Source of the DNA: Gymnogyps californianus
Taxonomy: Eukaryota > Chordata > Aves > Accipitriformes > Cathartidae
DNA: 64,000 nt
Direction: 5' to 3'
NCBI RefSeq assembly: GCF_018139145.2
Contig: NC_059475.1
Span: forward strand, 9,534,437 to 9,598,436
The notes under the pieces are model-generated. The model saw nothing but the letters and a program-made list of their open reading frames with translations, searched no databases and was not told the origin of the DNA. Each line of letters begins with the position of its first letter. Positions within the stretch are counted from its first letter, which is position 1. Below, piece by piece: positions 1-12,700 of this stretch. Position numbers and translations under genes: made by a program.

Positions 1-563
1 ATCAATTTCTTAAGCATGTTTTAACACACAACAGTAATGCTTTCATTTTAACAGATCGCATTTTAGCATTAATAACTTTTGCTAAAATCAGTAGGTTTAT
101 TTTTCAAATTTTGAGAATGCCCATGCTCTTGCAGTATAAGACACAAAACAGCTGCACTCTTGGGTTAGATCAGGTGTAACTACTGATGCCTTGGCACGTG
201 GAGACATGTGTGCGTGTGCGCGCATATAATGTCTTTTCCATGTGAAACCTAGCAAAAGATGTACTTTGACTTTCATTGTCATTTTCATCCCATTTTCTGT
301 GTCATTCTTTTTCTCCTTTTTTTCCATCTTATTAGTGCAGATTGGAAATCAACCGTCTTTGGGAGAGTGCCAGATAATCCTTTGAATACATAATGTTATC
401 TGTAATCTAATGGGATTTTTTTCCAGTGTAAAGGTCTCCCAGGTCTGCTCCTCGAGTGTACTGAGCACATCATTAATCTAAAGCATTTGCTCGCTGAATT
501 TCACCTTGAACATGCAGTAAAAATATCTGTGTCTTTATGCTGAATAAGTTTGATGTGCTTTAG
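1..563 (+). other. KIAA1549L: KIAA1549L intron, 3' end (partial)
   Basis: This is the downstream end of the intron before the first visible exon; its 5' end is off the window. It closes with the acceptor TGCTTTAG at 556-563, whose pyrimidine tract is weak. A short TG/CG-alternating stretch lies near 208-225. I see no other gene, repeat family or RNA here. Confidence 0.7.
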
Positions 564-742
564 TGCCCATAAGTGATGAAGAGGAAGGAGGCATTCTCTT
601 TGATAACATTGCCAAATCTGCCATTGACCCCTTCGACACCTCTTCTGGATCGGTACAGCTGATAGCTATCAAACCTGTGGCACTACCTGCTGTTCATGCT
701 GCATCAGACAGAAGCCAGGAATCTGCCATCATTAATGGAGAG
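564..742 (+). CDS. KIAA1549L: KIAA1549L coding exon (first visible of eight)
   Basis: The exon is 179 nt. It begins with the last two bases of a split codon and ends exactly on a codon (INGE) before donor GTAAGG. It encodes about 59 residues of cytoplasmic tail: an acidic patch (SDEEEGG) followed by a segment containing DPFDTSSGSVQLIAIKP, which I recognise from vertebrate KIAA1549L. The next exon continues in frame as VNKALKQKSDIEHYRNKL. The acceptor at 562-563 is the better choice, but an AG at 572-573 would shorten the exon and cannot be excluded by eye. The membrane-spanning part of the protein lies further upstream, outside the window. Confidence 0.88.
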
Positions 743-3700
743 GTAAGGACAGTCTGATAATGTCTCCAGCTGCTTCCTTGGCTACATCCACAGGTGGAAC
801 AATCTTAAGCCTGTTAGAGTTGAGGACTGGTAGGAGGTTTTCACCTTGATGCTATATAAAGTCCCATTAGCGTTGCGGGCTCAGAGGTCTGAGAATTTAA
901 GATCTGCTCTTTCACAATGCACCTATGAATGCATGCGACCTTGGAAGAGGCAATTTTCTATATTCCTACCTTCCCAATATCCTTCTCTCCTATCATATTT
1001 GTTTTAACAAAATGAGTAATGAAGGCAGAGAGCAGAATAAGATCTTTGCCTACATGAATTCTGTAGCTGAGCAAGGAAATGTATATAGATCATCTGGGTG
1101 CCAAGCTGATCTTTCTATACTGAGCAATCCATCTCATTCAGAGCAAGAAGGGATGCAACAGGACCATGGCTTTGCTCAGTCTGCACAGAGGGTCCAGCCT
1201 GTGCACAGAGGGTGCAGCTGTTTCCTGGGAACAAGGTGGGGAAGGCACAAGCATCTGATCCAGGTGCTGGCCATAACCCATGCTTTGGCTCCAACACTTG
1301 TATGATTATTCATGTTTTTATGTAGACTTGATCAAGACTGGTCCATTTACAAAGGACTGAGGTTTTTATATAGTTGTTAAACATGGTGGGGATAAGCCAG
1401 AGAGGTGTCTTGTCTGCAATCTCGCACTGTAACAGTCATTTAAAGATCAGCCAGAATCTCCCTGATGCTGTTTAAAAGCAACAGTGAGGGCTGCCGCCAG
1501 AGACATAGTAAAAGACAGTGTCATCAGGCTTCCCATGTGGGCCTGGATCAGAGCAGTCTGTCGTGCTCCATTTCGTGCTTGTATTTTAAGCCCTGATGTG
1601 CCATGTAGTTTCCAAACTCAGAGAAAGGCTTATTTAGATTTCAGCATCTATTTTCTGTAAGTCAACAGGATGGCATTCCTGGTACTGTGTGCTCTCTTGT
1701 ACGTACATTTCTAGAAATTTGTGAGAAGACTGTGGAATTTGACTCTGGAAGCACAAAGCCCAAGTAAATTGCTCATTTCCATGTAACTGACAATTTGAAG
1801 CAGGAGGGAAATTTTCTCAATACTTAGGAGCATCCATTGGACCTGACCTGTACCAGGTCAGACCTAACACCCATTTATTTAAGGATCCTGTTTCTGACGG
1901 GCCCATAACAGGTTTGTAAGGAAGCATATAAATGAAAGGAACACATGATGATATTTCACTGGAATTCTTCCCCAGCCATCACTGATGACTTATGTAAGGT
2001 TTTGTGTAGTCAGGGGCAATGTGTCTGTACTTACAGGACCTTAGAAGAGTTTTCATCAGTGAGTTCTCCCTGTGGTGCCCAAAAGCAAGCACAGTGTTCG
2101 GTCATGACAATTGGCGAACATCATCAGTGTTTTTCTTCAGTGGGTGTATCTGAGTCACTGTTGTAATGGTACATAGTTTTTAGGCTAAAATTATTTAACC
2201 ATCTGCTAAGCCATAAAAATGCAGCGACTCTGTTCACTTGCAGTTCCTCACTGCTTACAGATGGCACAGTGTGGTACAAAATGCGCTCTGTAAAATGACA
2301 CATGCAGCGCATCAAACACACTCTGACAATATCATTTGGAAGTAGCCAGCCCAGCACCGTCCTTTAAACGTCTTTTTGCCTTTTAGGTGAACAAGGCTTT
2401 GAAGCAGAAGTCCGATATAGAACATTACCGCAACAAGCTGCGCTTGAAAGCCAAGAGGAAGGGGTACTATGATTTCCCACAGGTTGATAACAACAAGGGG
2501 CTGACAGAGAGAAAAAGGATGTATGAAAAAAACCAGAAAGAACTTGACCATATTTTGGATCCAGATGCAGATGTCTCATCTCCGTTTGCTGAGCCTAAGA
2601 ACAGGTGAGACGTTTTATATGCAGTTCTTCGTCTGGGAGGAAAGTTGATGCCCAGGGGCTGTAGGCAATCAAAGGAGCCGTTCTTAATGAGCCAACTGTT
2701 TGTTGCATGGTCAGCTGGCCCCTTCTACTTTATGAAGAAAATTCATATAACCCATGATTATTTATGCAAGTATGTCATCTGGTAAAACTGCAATGTGATT
2801 GAAAAGAAAGAAATGGAAAGACAAAAAAATAAGGGAAGGAACTGTTGCAAGTTCTTGTGAGTCATTTTCCAAGTAAGGTAAATAGAAAAAGTGGTAGTAA
2901 TGTTTTTGGTAATACTGAGAGTGGACTTAGGCCAGGAAGTTAGCATCTGAATTTGTTCTTTTCCAAAGTTCAGTGGTGTTATTATTTTGTCATTATTTTT
3001 ATCTGAATATAACTATTGCAGTAGGCATAAGATAACACAACCAGTACGTTGCCCATGTATTTCAGTAAGTCCTGCAGGGATGGTATCTGTAAGGTTGTGT
3101 GTGTGCCTGTTATTGGTGATCTTCCTGTGCCTTTAACAGAGAAATTCATAATTTGCTCATCTGTGACGTGAAGCTGGCCTATTGTATAACAGTACTAATG
3201 TTTGATTAACACTTCACTCTCTCTTGAGGATGGCACACCAGTAGTATTCATCTCCCCATTTTAGAAACGAGGGGGGAGTGTACATGCTGATTCTGCCTGA
3301 GCCTACGGTGGGTGGGTGGGTGGGTGGACCTGCTCTGTTGCTGGTGCTCTCTGAAACACATGTTGAAACATTGAAAAGAGGAGATCACACCAGTGCTACT
3401 CCAGGAATGGCACAGTATGCAGATTCCTCTTCCTTAGGGGTGGTGGAGGTGTGAAGGATTATAAGAGAGTGTGTTTGCCGTTGCACCTCGCACCACGAGG
3501 GCTCTGGTTCTTACTGTAATCAGGGACCAGCAGCAGTTGATCCATGAGAGGAAAAGGGATACTAAAGTACATTTCCTCTGGAAATGGCCCTCATGCCTGG
3601 AGGTGCAATCTGGCATCCCATCTCCTGGAAAGTTCAGACCAAAGTTTTCCTATGAGCATAAATCATGATTGCAATCAAAGCATTGGTGGTGACACGGTCT

Positions 3701-6700
3701 TTGCACACAGTGCAACTTCAGCAATTACCCTTGGGGTACAGAGATGAAAAAGACTGTAATGGGAAATATAAAAGCAGTGTGGGCTTGGAATATGGGCAAA
3801 AGCTGTGATCAGATGAACTTCTATAGGCCTAGAGTTAAATGACTGAGGGATACTGCCCTTGATGGGCCGTTTCCCAGGGTTGCACTGGTCAATGAAGAAA
3901 AAAGATGCTGACTTAACTGTATGTTATGTCCTTGCTGGAGGGTCTGGGGCATCATTTCCTTCTGCAGTTTTCCAGTGAGGGAGGAATAAATTACTCCAAG
4001 TGCACTGAAAAGGTAAGATACTGAACCCTCAGTACACAGGAGTCCTGCTCGGTCTGCACGCTCTGTCCAGAAGATATAGATGGAACAGTAGAAACATTGA
4101 TATGACTGTGTGCTGTACATATAGTGAAGGACTGAGGCATTACTTTGGATGTTTGTTATTTGTCGCATCATGTAGGAAATGTTTAAAACATTACACATGA
4201 AGCTTTAATGCTAGCCATCTGCTTTTTGTTAAATATACTGATGTTTGTTTGTTCATGTGCCAATGTGCTGAAAGGTCCTGGAATACATTTTTTCTGTGTG
4301 TTTTCTAATGTGTTGTGTAAACCTGTCATAGTCTATTTGAGATAGTGATCACTGGCATGATATAAACTGCTTGAAGGCAGGTATACTGCTGTAGAGAAAT
4401 GATTTCATTGTGTAGCTGAACCATAAAAGGCTGACTGCCGAATTTACTTGTTAAATATATAGTCTGTATCCCTACACAGGAAGACAGAAGAACCATTTCT
4501 GATGCACTTTCTGTAAAGACACGAAGCATTTAATGAACTTCACAGATGTTGCAGATGTTTGCAGACAAACCAATTCCAAAGTCTATGTTTCCATACTAAG
4601 ACCTGGAACTGAACTTGATATGCTGCAACACACATGACAGCATTATTGTCTTCATTTTTCTAACTAAAAATAAGATGGCTAAAATGGCATACTGCTGGAG
4701 TAAAACCTTGAATAATACTAGAAGGTAACGTGGGTTTTGGTTATTGATAAATGAATCAGTACAATTGTATTTCTGTAATGAAATAAAATTGCTTTTAAAG
4801 CAATCTAGGTTAGCATAAAATTGAAAAGATTTGATTTCTGACTTTTTCTGCTTGGAATCATTGTTTATATCATTTTAGTTACAGCAATTAAAAACTGAAA
4901 AATTGCATATTGTTTTTAAAAATAATATCACTTAGGAGTAAGTCAAAGATTTCAAAGTTTCTAGGGAAAAGGTCTATTCCACTCTTTTCTGTTTTGTATA
5001 TATTCCACTAACTTAAATCACATTATTACAGCATTTCCAAAATATATCAGAAAATAAAGATGCAGTTGATTACATTACTCAAGAACACCTTTACATTTTG
5101 GATTTGTTTTAAATTGTATTTAAAATTGATTTACAAAACACTGCTACTAAATAATTTGATTTGTTCAAGAACAAACAGCTTTGTGCTCTTAGTAACTTGA
5201 GTCTTCTGTACCATAAAATTCATGTTTTAAAATGTTCTAGTTGTGTTCCCAGAAGGCACTTGCTAACCCATTTGAATACCAGTTGTTAGCGTTCATACCT
5301 CCTTTCTCATTAGTAAAACTTTCTTAAATGAGTTAATTGGCAATCTCAAGGCAATTTTTAAGAGCCTACTGATGATATGCACTATTCTGGGATTTTCTTT
5401 AATAGTTTGTAATCAGGTCAAGAATCTGTATGTATTAGAGAGCTGTATATTTGAATCCCTTAGAAAATATATCACAACTGCATCAACTAAGTATTTATGG
5501 ACCTATTGTAAAACATATATGAAATTTTAGAGACCTTTAATGTAAGAACATAAAGATTGTCAGATCTGATTAGCCTTAGCATAACCTAGTTTCCCATGTT
5601 TTCTGGTAATACCGGTGGTATAGTCTTGGAAGACACAAGATAAGGCACTTTAATTTATTCAATATTATTTTTATAGGGGAAATTTATTCCAAAACCTCTG
5701 CTTGTCTTCTGCTTTGGCAGTGCATTTGGGACTTTCAAACATGCGCATGGAGATTTGTGATTAAAAGTCACACAGAAGTTTTTGAAAGTTGCCTTAAAAT
5801 TAAGTATGTGCCTGAGTACTTAGTTTAATCAGAAGTGTGAAATTGATGGTTTTTTGCCCTACCTTTTATCCTGTCTGATCATGTAAATGTCTGTCTGTCT
5901 GGATTTCTGCAAACCAGTTTCTGCTGCTCTAATCTGTCAAGGCAAAAAGTTCTGTTAACCAAATCTGTAATATCTGAAGAATGATTTCTTCTTAGCAGTG
6001 AATTCATTTGAACTGTGCTGTCTTTTCATTTCATTGATGGTTCTTGAGACGTTAAACCATGAAGTCTGTAATTGCTGAATGGAACATGCTACTTAACATG
6101 GTTGCTTCTTATGTCACAGAAATGGTTCTAGGCTTTTCAATATCTCAAATATTGTAGTACTCAAAATATCTCTTTGTAATCAGTTCAGGCAGTCCCAAAC
6201 ATTTCAGACTCTGGAGACCTTATTTTTACCCCACTTATTAACTCAAATAGAGCTCTCAGCCACAGGCTCACTTAACTTTAATACAAGCATTTTTTGGCCT
6301 TCAATCAAATCTTAGCACAAGATTGCATTTTTTCTCAAGTTACCTGGCAAGCATAGGAGAATGTTGGAAGTCACCCAAGTCTTCTCCCTTCAATAGCCCC
6401 CTTCCAAATTTCTGTTTTCAACTCTTCTCTGATTGCCACAAATGTATCAATCATGGCTGAAAGGCTGTTGTGATCTGACTGATGTTTATTGCCTTTGAAA
6501 CCCTCCCTTGCTGTAGCCTCAAAATCATCCCAACACTGTGTTGAACCCTCTACCACAGCAGCAATCCTTTGCTAAGATTTGACTGAAGGCCAAAAAATGA
6601 TTGTCATTTTTGAATTTTTCTAATGTAAAAATGTACTTGGATGAATGCGATACACTAAGGATGTTTTTACTTTCTCACAAATAACTGAGCAAAATAATGT

Positions 6701-9700
6701 TGTGGACACACAACATTACTACAACATCACTACTTGGGTAGTACTAGCTACCCAAGACAACCTTGGGAAAACAAGGAATAAGTGTATGTTTCCAGTCAAT
6801 CTGTGAGGGTTAGTTGAGAACTGCAGGCTTCAAGTGCCAGAGGAAGAGACAATATATCCTGGCAGGTATGGATAGCTGTCCATCTGACCTAAGTGCAGAC
6901 ACTGAAGAAGCAGGTCACTTCAAAATCTGTGTTGTTACACCTTTGCTATATCGCTTACTATTGTCTGCTGAGCATAGCAACCAGGGCTGGTCCAGTGGGC
7001 CCCAGCTCGTGTTGGGGATCCATCTGATAGCACGATGAAAGTATTCAGGTGTAAATCTCACCTCGCAAACGGAGACTGAAAGCGTGAATTCAGACATAAT
7101 AGTGCAACTTCTCTTACTTCACTATGAACATCGTCAGGTCCCCTGTGCAAAATGAGCAACACGCAGACATGTTAGATGTCCTGATCTACTTTTAATATTT
7201 TGAATGGAATAATTGCACAAAGCAGAAAAATAGCATGACTAGGCAAAGACAACTTTATATCAGGCTCTAACAACAGTGTAATCACTGTGTTAGTAAATGA
7301 AACTGGCATGCCATTATTTGATCTACAATGGGAGGAGTGCTTCTCTGGGATATGCAAGAAAATGACTGATGGCCAGATACACTATGAGAACAACATCTCC
7401 TAAACTTTTCTGGTTTAGATGTAGCCTTCTTGAAACATGCAGCCTGATGAAGCATGAAGTTCCTGTATCACTATTTGGCAACCACTCCTGAAGAGTTTAT
7501 GTACAGATATGTTCTGTATCTTACAGAGTAATGCTATATTTGTTTTTCTATAACCAATAACAAGGGAAGAAATGGTTGGGATGGAAAGATTACAGCATAT
7601 TTTGTGTATTGAGTTATATGCTGTCTTTCTATTACATTTGCTTCCCCTCGCTCCTGAGCACAGAGTGGTGAAAGCTCAACGCCTAGGGATGCCTTTGCCC
7701 TAGTGCTGCTCAGAGCTATGCTGGAAGCAGTTTAATTCCAGGGAGTACAGATCTCTGATAAAGTTGAGGCCAGTTACTGAACTGGCTATTTAAAAACAGC
7801 GTCTTACAAGCAGTTCCCTCCCACTCCTGTCTCTCTTCCCGTTCACTTTGCTGGGTGTTTGTTTCAGTGGAGTGTTATTCCGCTTCTCTCTCGTTGCTCA
7901 AGACCAGCAACCAAAATCTCTGCTCCCCATCTGAGTGTGTGGGAGGTCCTATTATTTTTTCATAATAGCACCTATTTATTTTTTATGAATTTGAATCGTA
8001 TCAGCTGAGGTTAAAAGGGTTCTGATATCTTCTTGGGACATATTTCATCTGATAAGCTCCCACATATGATGTCCATGTCTTTTACGTAGCTTTATTTTCT
8101 TTAACAGTAAACAAAATTAATGATCTCTTAATAATGTTACTGATTTCTAGCACTTCCATATACATAGAAAGAATATCCTATAATAAAGTGGCATTTTTAT
8201 GAACCTCATCATTTTAGAATAAAGGTAAGTATTGAAAACTGCTGCCTGTCATTTTTTTGTTTTCTTTTCGTTTTACTGTTTTCTTGTTTCATGTTTTCTA
8301 GGCAACCGATGAAGAACTCGGTATACAGAAGCAGGCAGTCTTTGAACAGTCCTAGCCCAGGAGAAACTGAGATGGATCTTCTTGTGACTCGAGAAAGACC
8401 TAGACGTGGAATCCGTAACAGTGGTTATGATGTAAGTTTATCAGATATATGCAGTGACATTTGCTCAGCAAAGTCTTAACTTACTCCTAGAAACAGGAAA
8501 CTATTGATAAGTTACAAGCCAGAGTGCCATTGGGTATTTAATGTTACAGTACTTTATGTGCACTCAGCATCCTGAAAAAAGCTCAGGATACTCAGAGCAC
8601 AGACTCTTTCACGTACTTTATAGCTGTACATCATTTTACAGTCTGAAATGCAAACAAAACATTTGCCTTGAAACCCGTTATTTGCCAAAGTATTGAAGTT
8701 TGAATTTAGATAGTTCTTCTAAGTATGCAGCCACTTACTTGATACTGAACTTTTTTTCATTGCAATTAAAATCCTGTGTTTGTTCTGTACCCCTGATGCC
8801 GCTCTCTTGATTCAGAAGAATGAACAACCAACTTCTGGGAATTTCATTTAAGTCCAGCTGTCAGTGTTTTGTGGAAATCCTCTAGGAAGAGATACTGTCC
8901 TCTTACTACATCAGAACTGGGAGAGTTTTGCATAGGTAAATGTCAAAACCAGCCAGAGGAGATGCTGGTTTATGGTCCAAGGAACTCACGCAGCCAACAC
9001 AAGGCAGATGAGTTGTCTTGTGCAGTCTGAACATACACTGGGTGCAAGTTGACACTGCGTGCACCCAGAATGATAAAAATAGCCCCCACACTAGGGTAAT
9101 GTAGAATTTTTCAATCCTTCGTCACGTGTACAGAATGCTGTAGCTCAGCCACCCCTGAAGATCAGTCCCTAGAAAAGGTCTAAACCATTCTGGAAAATAA
9201 GGAAGTTCATCTGGTGGTTGTTCATCCTCTAAACTCTGTAGATGACAAGCATTTTGTGTGGGGCTTAATTGTCAACTCTCTCAGCTGCCAGGGATGCCTT
9301 TTTAGCAAGGTGAAGGAATGTACCAAGGTCAGGGGATGTGTTCAGGGAAGTTTAAATCTTTTACAGAATTCTTCAGGGCATGTTGTAGGTGTCAGATTTC
9401 TTAAATGATTTTCTGCATTTGGACACTTTCCATCAGATTGCATGAGTCATGTTGTGCCATGTAAGTGGGATGACTGGTTCACTGCTTTCTGAGGCGTTAG
9501 AATACATCGCTGTAGCCTGAAAAAAGAAAGGTATAACCTGTAAGTCTTACATTTTTCAAAAAGATCATTCCCCCTCCCCTCCGCCCCTTAAATGTTTCCT
9601 TTATTTTTGGAGCTTTCTTAGATAAAAACTTTGTCAAGCCAGTCTTCCGTCAGTATCCTGAAAATCCTATGTTTCAAGAAAGCAAGGGATTTTTTTAATA

Positions 9701-12700
9701 CGCTAATAAAAGCTAGTTTTTCATAGGTGATGTTTTCCTGAAATGAATGTTGAAAACATTCTGGGAGCAGGCATGGCCTCCTGCTATTAGTTCAAAATTA
9801 ATATGCCATAAGTAGTTAGCAGAAGATTTTTAAAATATATTTTAATATATTGTGTATACTACATATAAAATATATTTTAAAGAAAATTTGTTAAAAACCT
9901 TGAAAGTAGATTAATGAGCTTATGCAGATTCTGAAATGTCATGAAAGTAATTATAAACTCTGAGATCTGTGCACATCACACACAAGTTTGCTTTCGCCTT
10001 TCTTTTAACGTTGCAGTTGGACGAGCTGTCCGTGGCACAGTCTTTTTTACTGATAAGTTACATAAAATTCCTTTTGCCCGATGTGCTGCAGATTCACTGC
10101 AGTGCACCTCTTCCAACTCAAATGTATTTGCCATCTGAAAGCAGAAAAATGCCAGGGGAAAATGGGACAGGATATTGAAATTTAGTTCCCAAGCCGCAGC
10201 TTGCAGTGTGGGCTGGTTTCCCTCACTCCTGTTTGAGGTTCCTCAGAGCTGTGCCGAGCATCTGACAGGCTTGGTCTCCCAGGATATCCACGGGCGGGCA
10301 CTTATATCTATATTTATGCATGGAATTCATATGGACCTCACCAGTGGTGCAACTAAACACCTCTGTAAATCTGACATCTGAAAATGGGTGAAAAAGGCTG
10401 GTTTGTATGCTGACTCTTGCGTCCTTCCTTTTTATCTAGTAACATCTGGTACCATTTTTTGACATCCACTTTGTCATTCTAAAGGTTCCAGCCTTCTCAG
10501 ACTCCTGCTAACCTCTTCCTCCCAGTATGTTATCTAGCAGCAAGTCCTGCCAAAGAATAGTGAAATTTGTGTTTTATAAGCAGTTCCAAATAATTAAATT
10601 CATGAATCAAATACCTCATATTACCTTCAAATAATGAGATTTTTTTAACAGATTAACAAATTGCTTTTTTCTTTTTTTTTTTTTTTGAGCTGTTACCAGT
10701 ATGCCCAGGTTCTGTGTTGAGGTTTATCTTCCGAACAATGATAAATTTTTTGTTTGGTTGGTTGGGGATTTTTTTGGTTTTTTTTAAGAAAAGAGACTAA
10801 GATCCCCCAGATTCTTTAAGAAAACTCCTTAAGAACTGCTAGACTCATATAGACAACCAAATCATGAGAATTTATGATCTGCATGATTTCGCTTTGTCCT
10901 TTAAATAGGAGAGGGAAGTAAGAGCTCAGAAATCTGCCATTCCACACTACTGATTTTTTATTTATGTATTTTTGGTTCCCCTTACATAACAAATTTCTAA
11001 TATTTCAATTATGGTTTTCTAAAAATATTTCATTCCCTATACTGATTTTTTGTGATATTTCTCTGAATCATGGTCCTGTTTCTCAGAGCTAAAAACTGGT
11101 CAGGATATGAGGTCAATAGTTACATACCTGTCCGTATAGAATACATAGCTTTTTGTATTATTTTGGAGTGTATATTCTACTGTTTGATGTTCTGAGTATA
11201 TTATTTGCCTTTATAGCATCTTTTATAAATGGATTATTATTGAACAGTACGTATCTTTCAATTTTAAATAAACCCAACAGGGTTTACTATCATCACCTTC
11301 ACTTAGGAAGTAGATTAAGGAGATTTTATTAATTTGTTCATTATTTCCAACATGTTCACAGACAATTGTGAGTAGAGCAAATGCTATAATGAAAGAGTCT
11401 AGAACCTCGAGACTGCTAATGACCTTTGTACTAGGGCAGAAAATATTTAGGCTGTTTTTGGTGTAAAAGGAAGAAAATGACCTTATACATATCTAAGAGA
11501 TCAATATACAAAAGAATTTACTGCTATAATTTTATTGATACAGTTAAGTTAATGCAACTCCTCAAAAAGCTTATGGATTAATGTTCGCATGAAGAATTTT
11601 ACTGGTATAGTTGCAGCAGCAGAGTTATGCCAAAAGTGTATAAAGTCAGTACAGGATTTTCTTTTCCTTCTTCGTGTAATTCCAGTTCCTTGTATTATAC
11701 AGTAAATGTGTATGAACAATATCTGGATTTTTATAACGGTAACGTTAATGTATAATGGCATCTATTTATGATACTTACGTGTTTCAGTTGATAGGAAAGC
11801 AAATGACATACATCAGAAAGTGATAGGATGAATTGAAATAAATTTTAAAACTTGAGGAAAAGTAATGGTCACCAGTCTCCTCCAAAATCTTCATGTCAAC
11901 TTTTATATTGATAAATCAAAGCTGACTTAATGTTGACTGCTAATATGCATCCTTTATTCATACGATGTATTTTAGACATTCTGTAGAGGTCTAATGGCTT
12001 CACCAAGGGGTTGTAGTAGAGAACCTGATTTATTTCAGCATTGGGTACTAACAGGTCTCTTGTGGGATTCCATTCACTGACAGTTTTATGGGCATGAGGA
12101 AATAGAAGAACCATGGTTATTAATCATTTAGTTGGGGCAGTATGATTTCAGAGGCTCTTTGGTTGCTCTTATACAAACTACCATTGCATTTTATAGTCAG
12201 GCTTCTAAAATTTATCTGATTTTTATTTACTGTAACAACACAAATAACAACGGACCCAAAATGTAGGAAGAAAATTAAGGGAAACTATTTAGTTGAAGAT
12301 TTCCTACAAAGTTTTTCAGTTTAAGATAACTTTGTGCAGTTACGTTGTTCCTCGCCCAATCTGATGTGTGTACCACTTAGGAAGCCTGAAGTTGGGTTTG
12401 TGGTTTTGAATTTGGATAACATACCATATAACTATTACCATATAAATTATGATTAAATTCTAATATGCAAATGATTAATTATTGTCTTAATTTTCATTTT
12501 TTATTGCTGTATTTTCATTAAGTACAAAATATAGCTATACTTATAACAGCTAAGAGACAAAACAAATTAAGATCTTTTATTTAAATTTATTGTCAGTTTT
12601 TAGGATAAGCATTTAACTCTTCTCTGAATAGCTGATAACAAAAGAAGAAAGTCAGTTTGATATTTTCCTTTGCAAATGATGAAATATGTACTATGATTGT

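Larger units (their letters stand above)
743..2386 (+). other. KIAA1549L: KIAA1549L intron
   Basis: A 1,644-bp GT-AG intron (GTAAGG ... CCTTTTAG). It contains a two-copy 20-bp tandem duplication at 1182-1221 and an 8-bp perfect inverted repeat around 1843-1861. The short open frames, for example 925-1305, have no family resemblance and look like chance. Confidence 0.85.
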
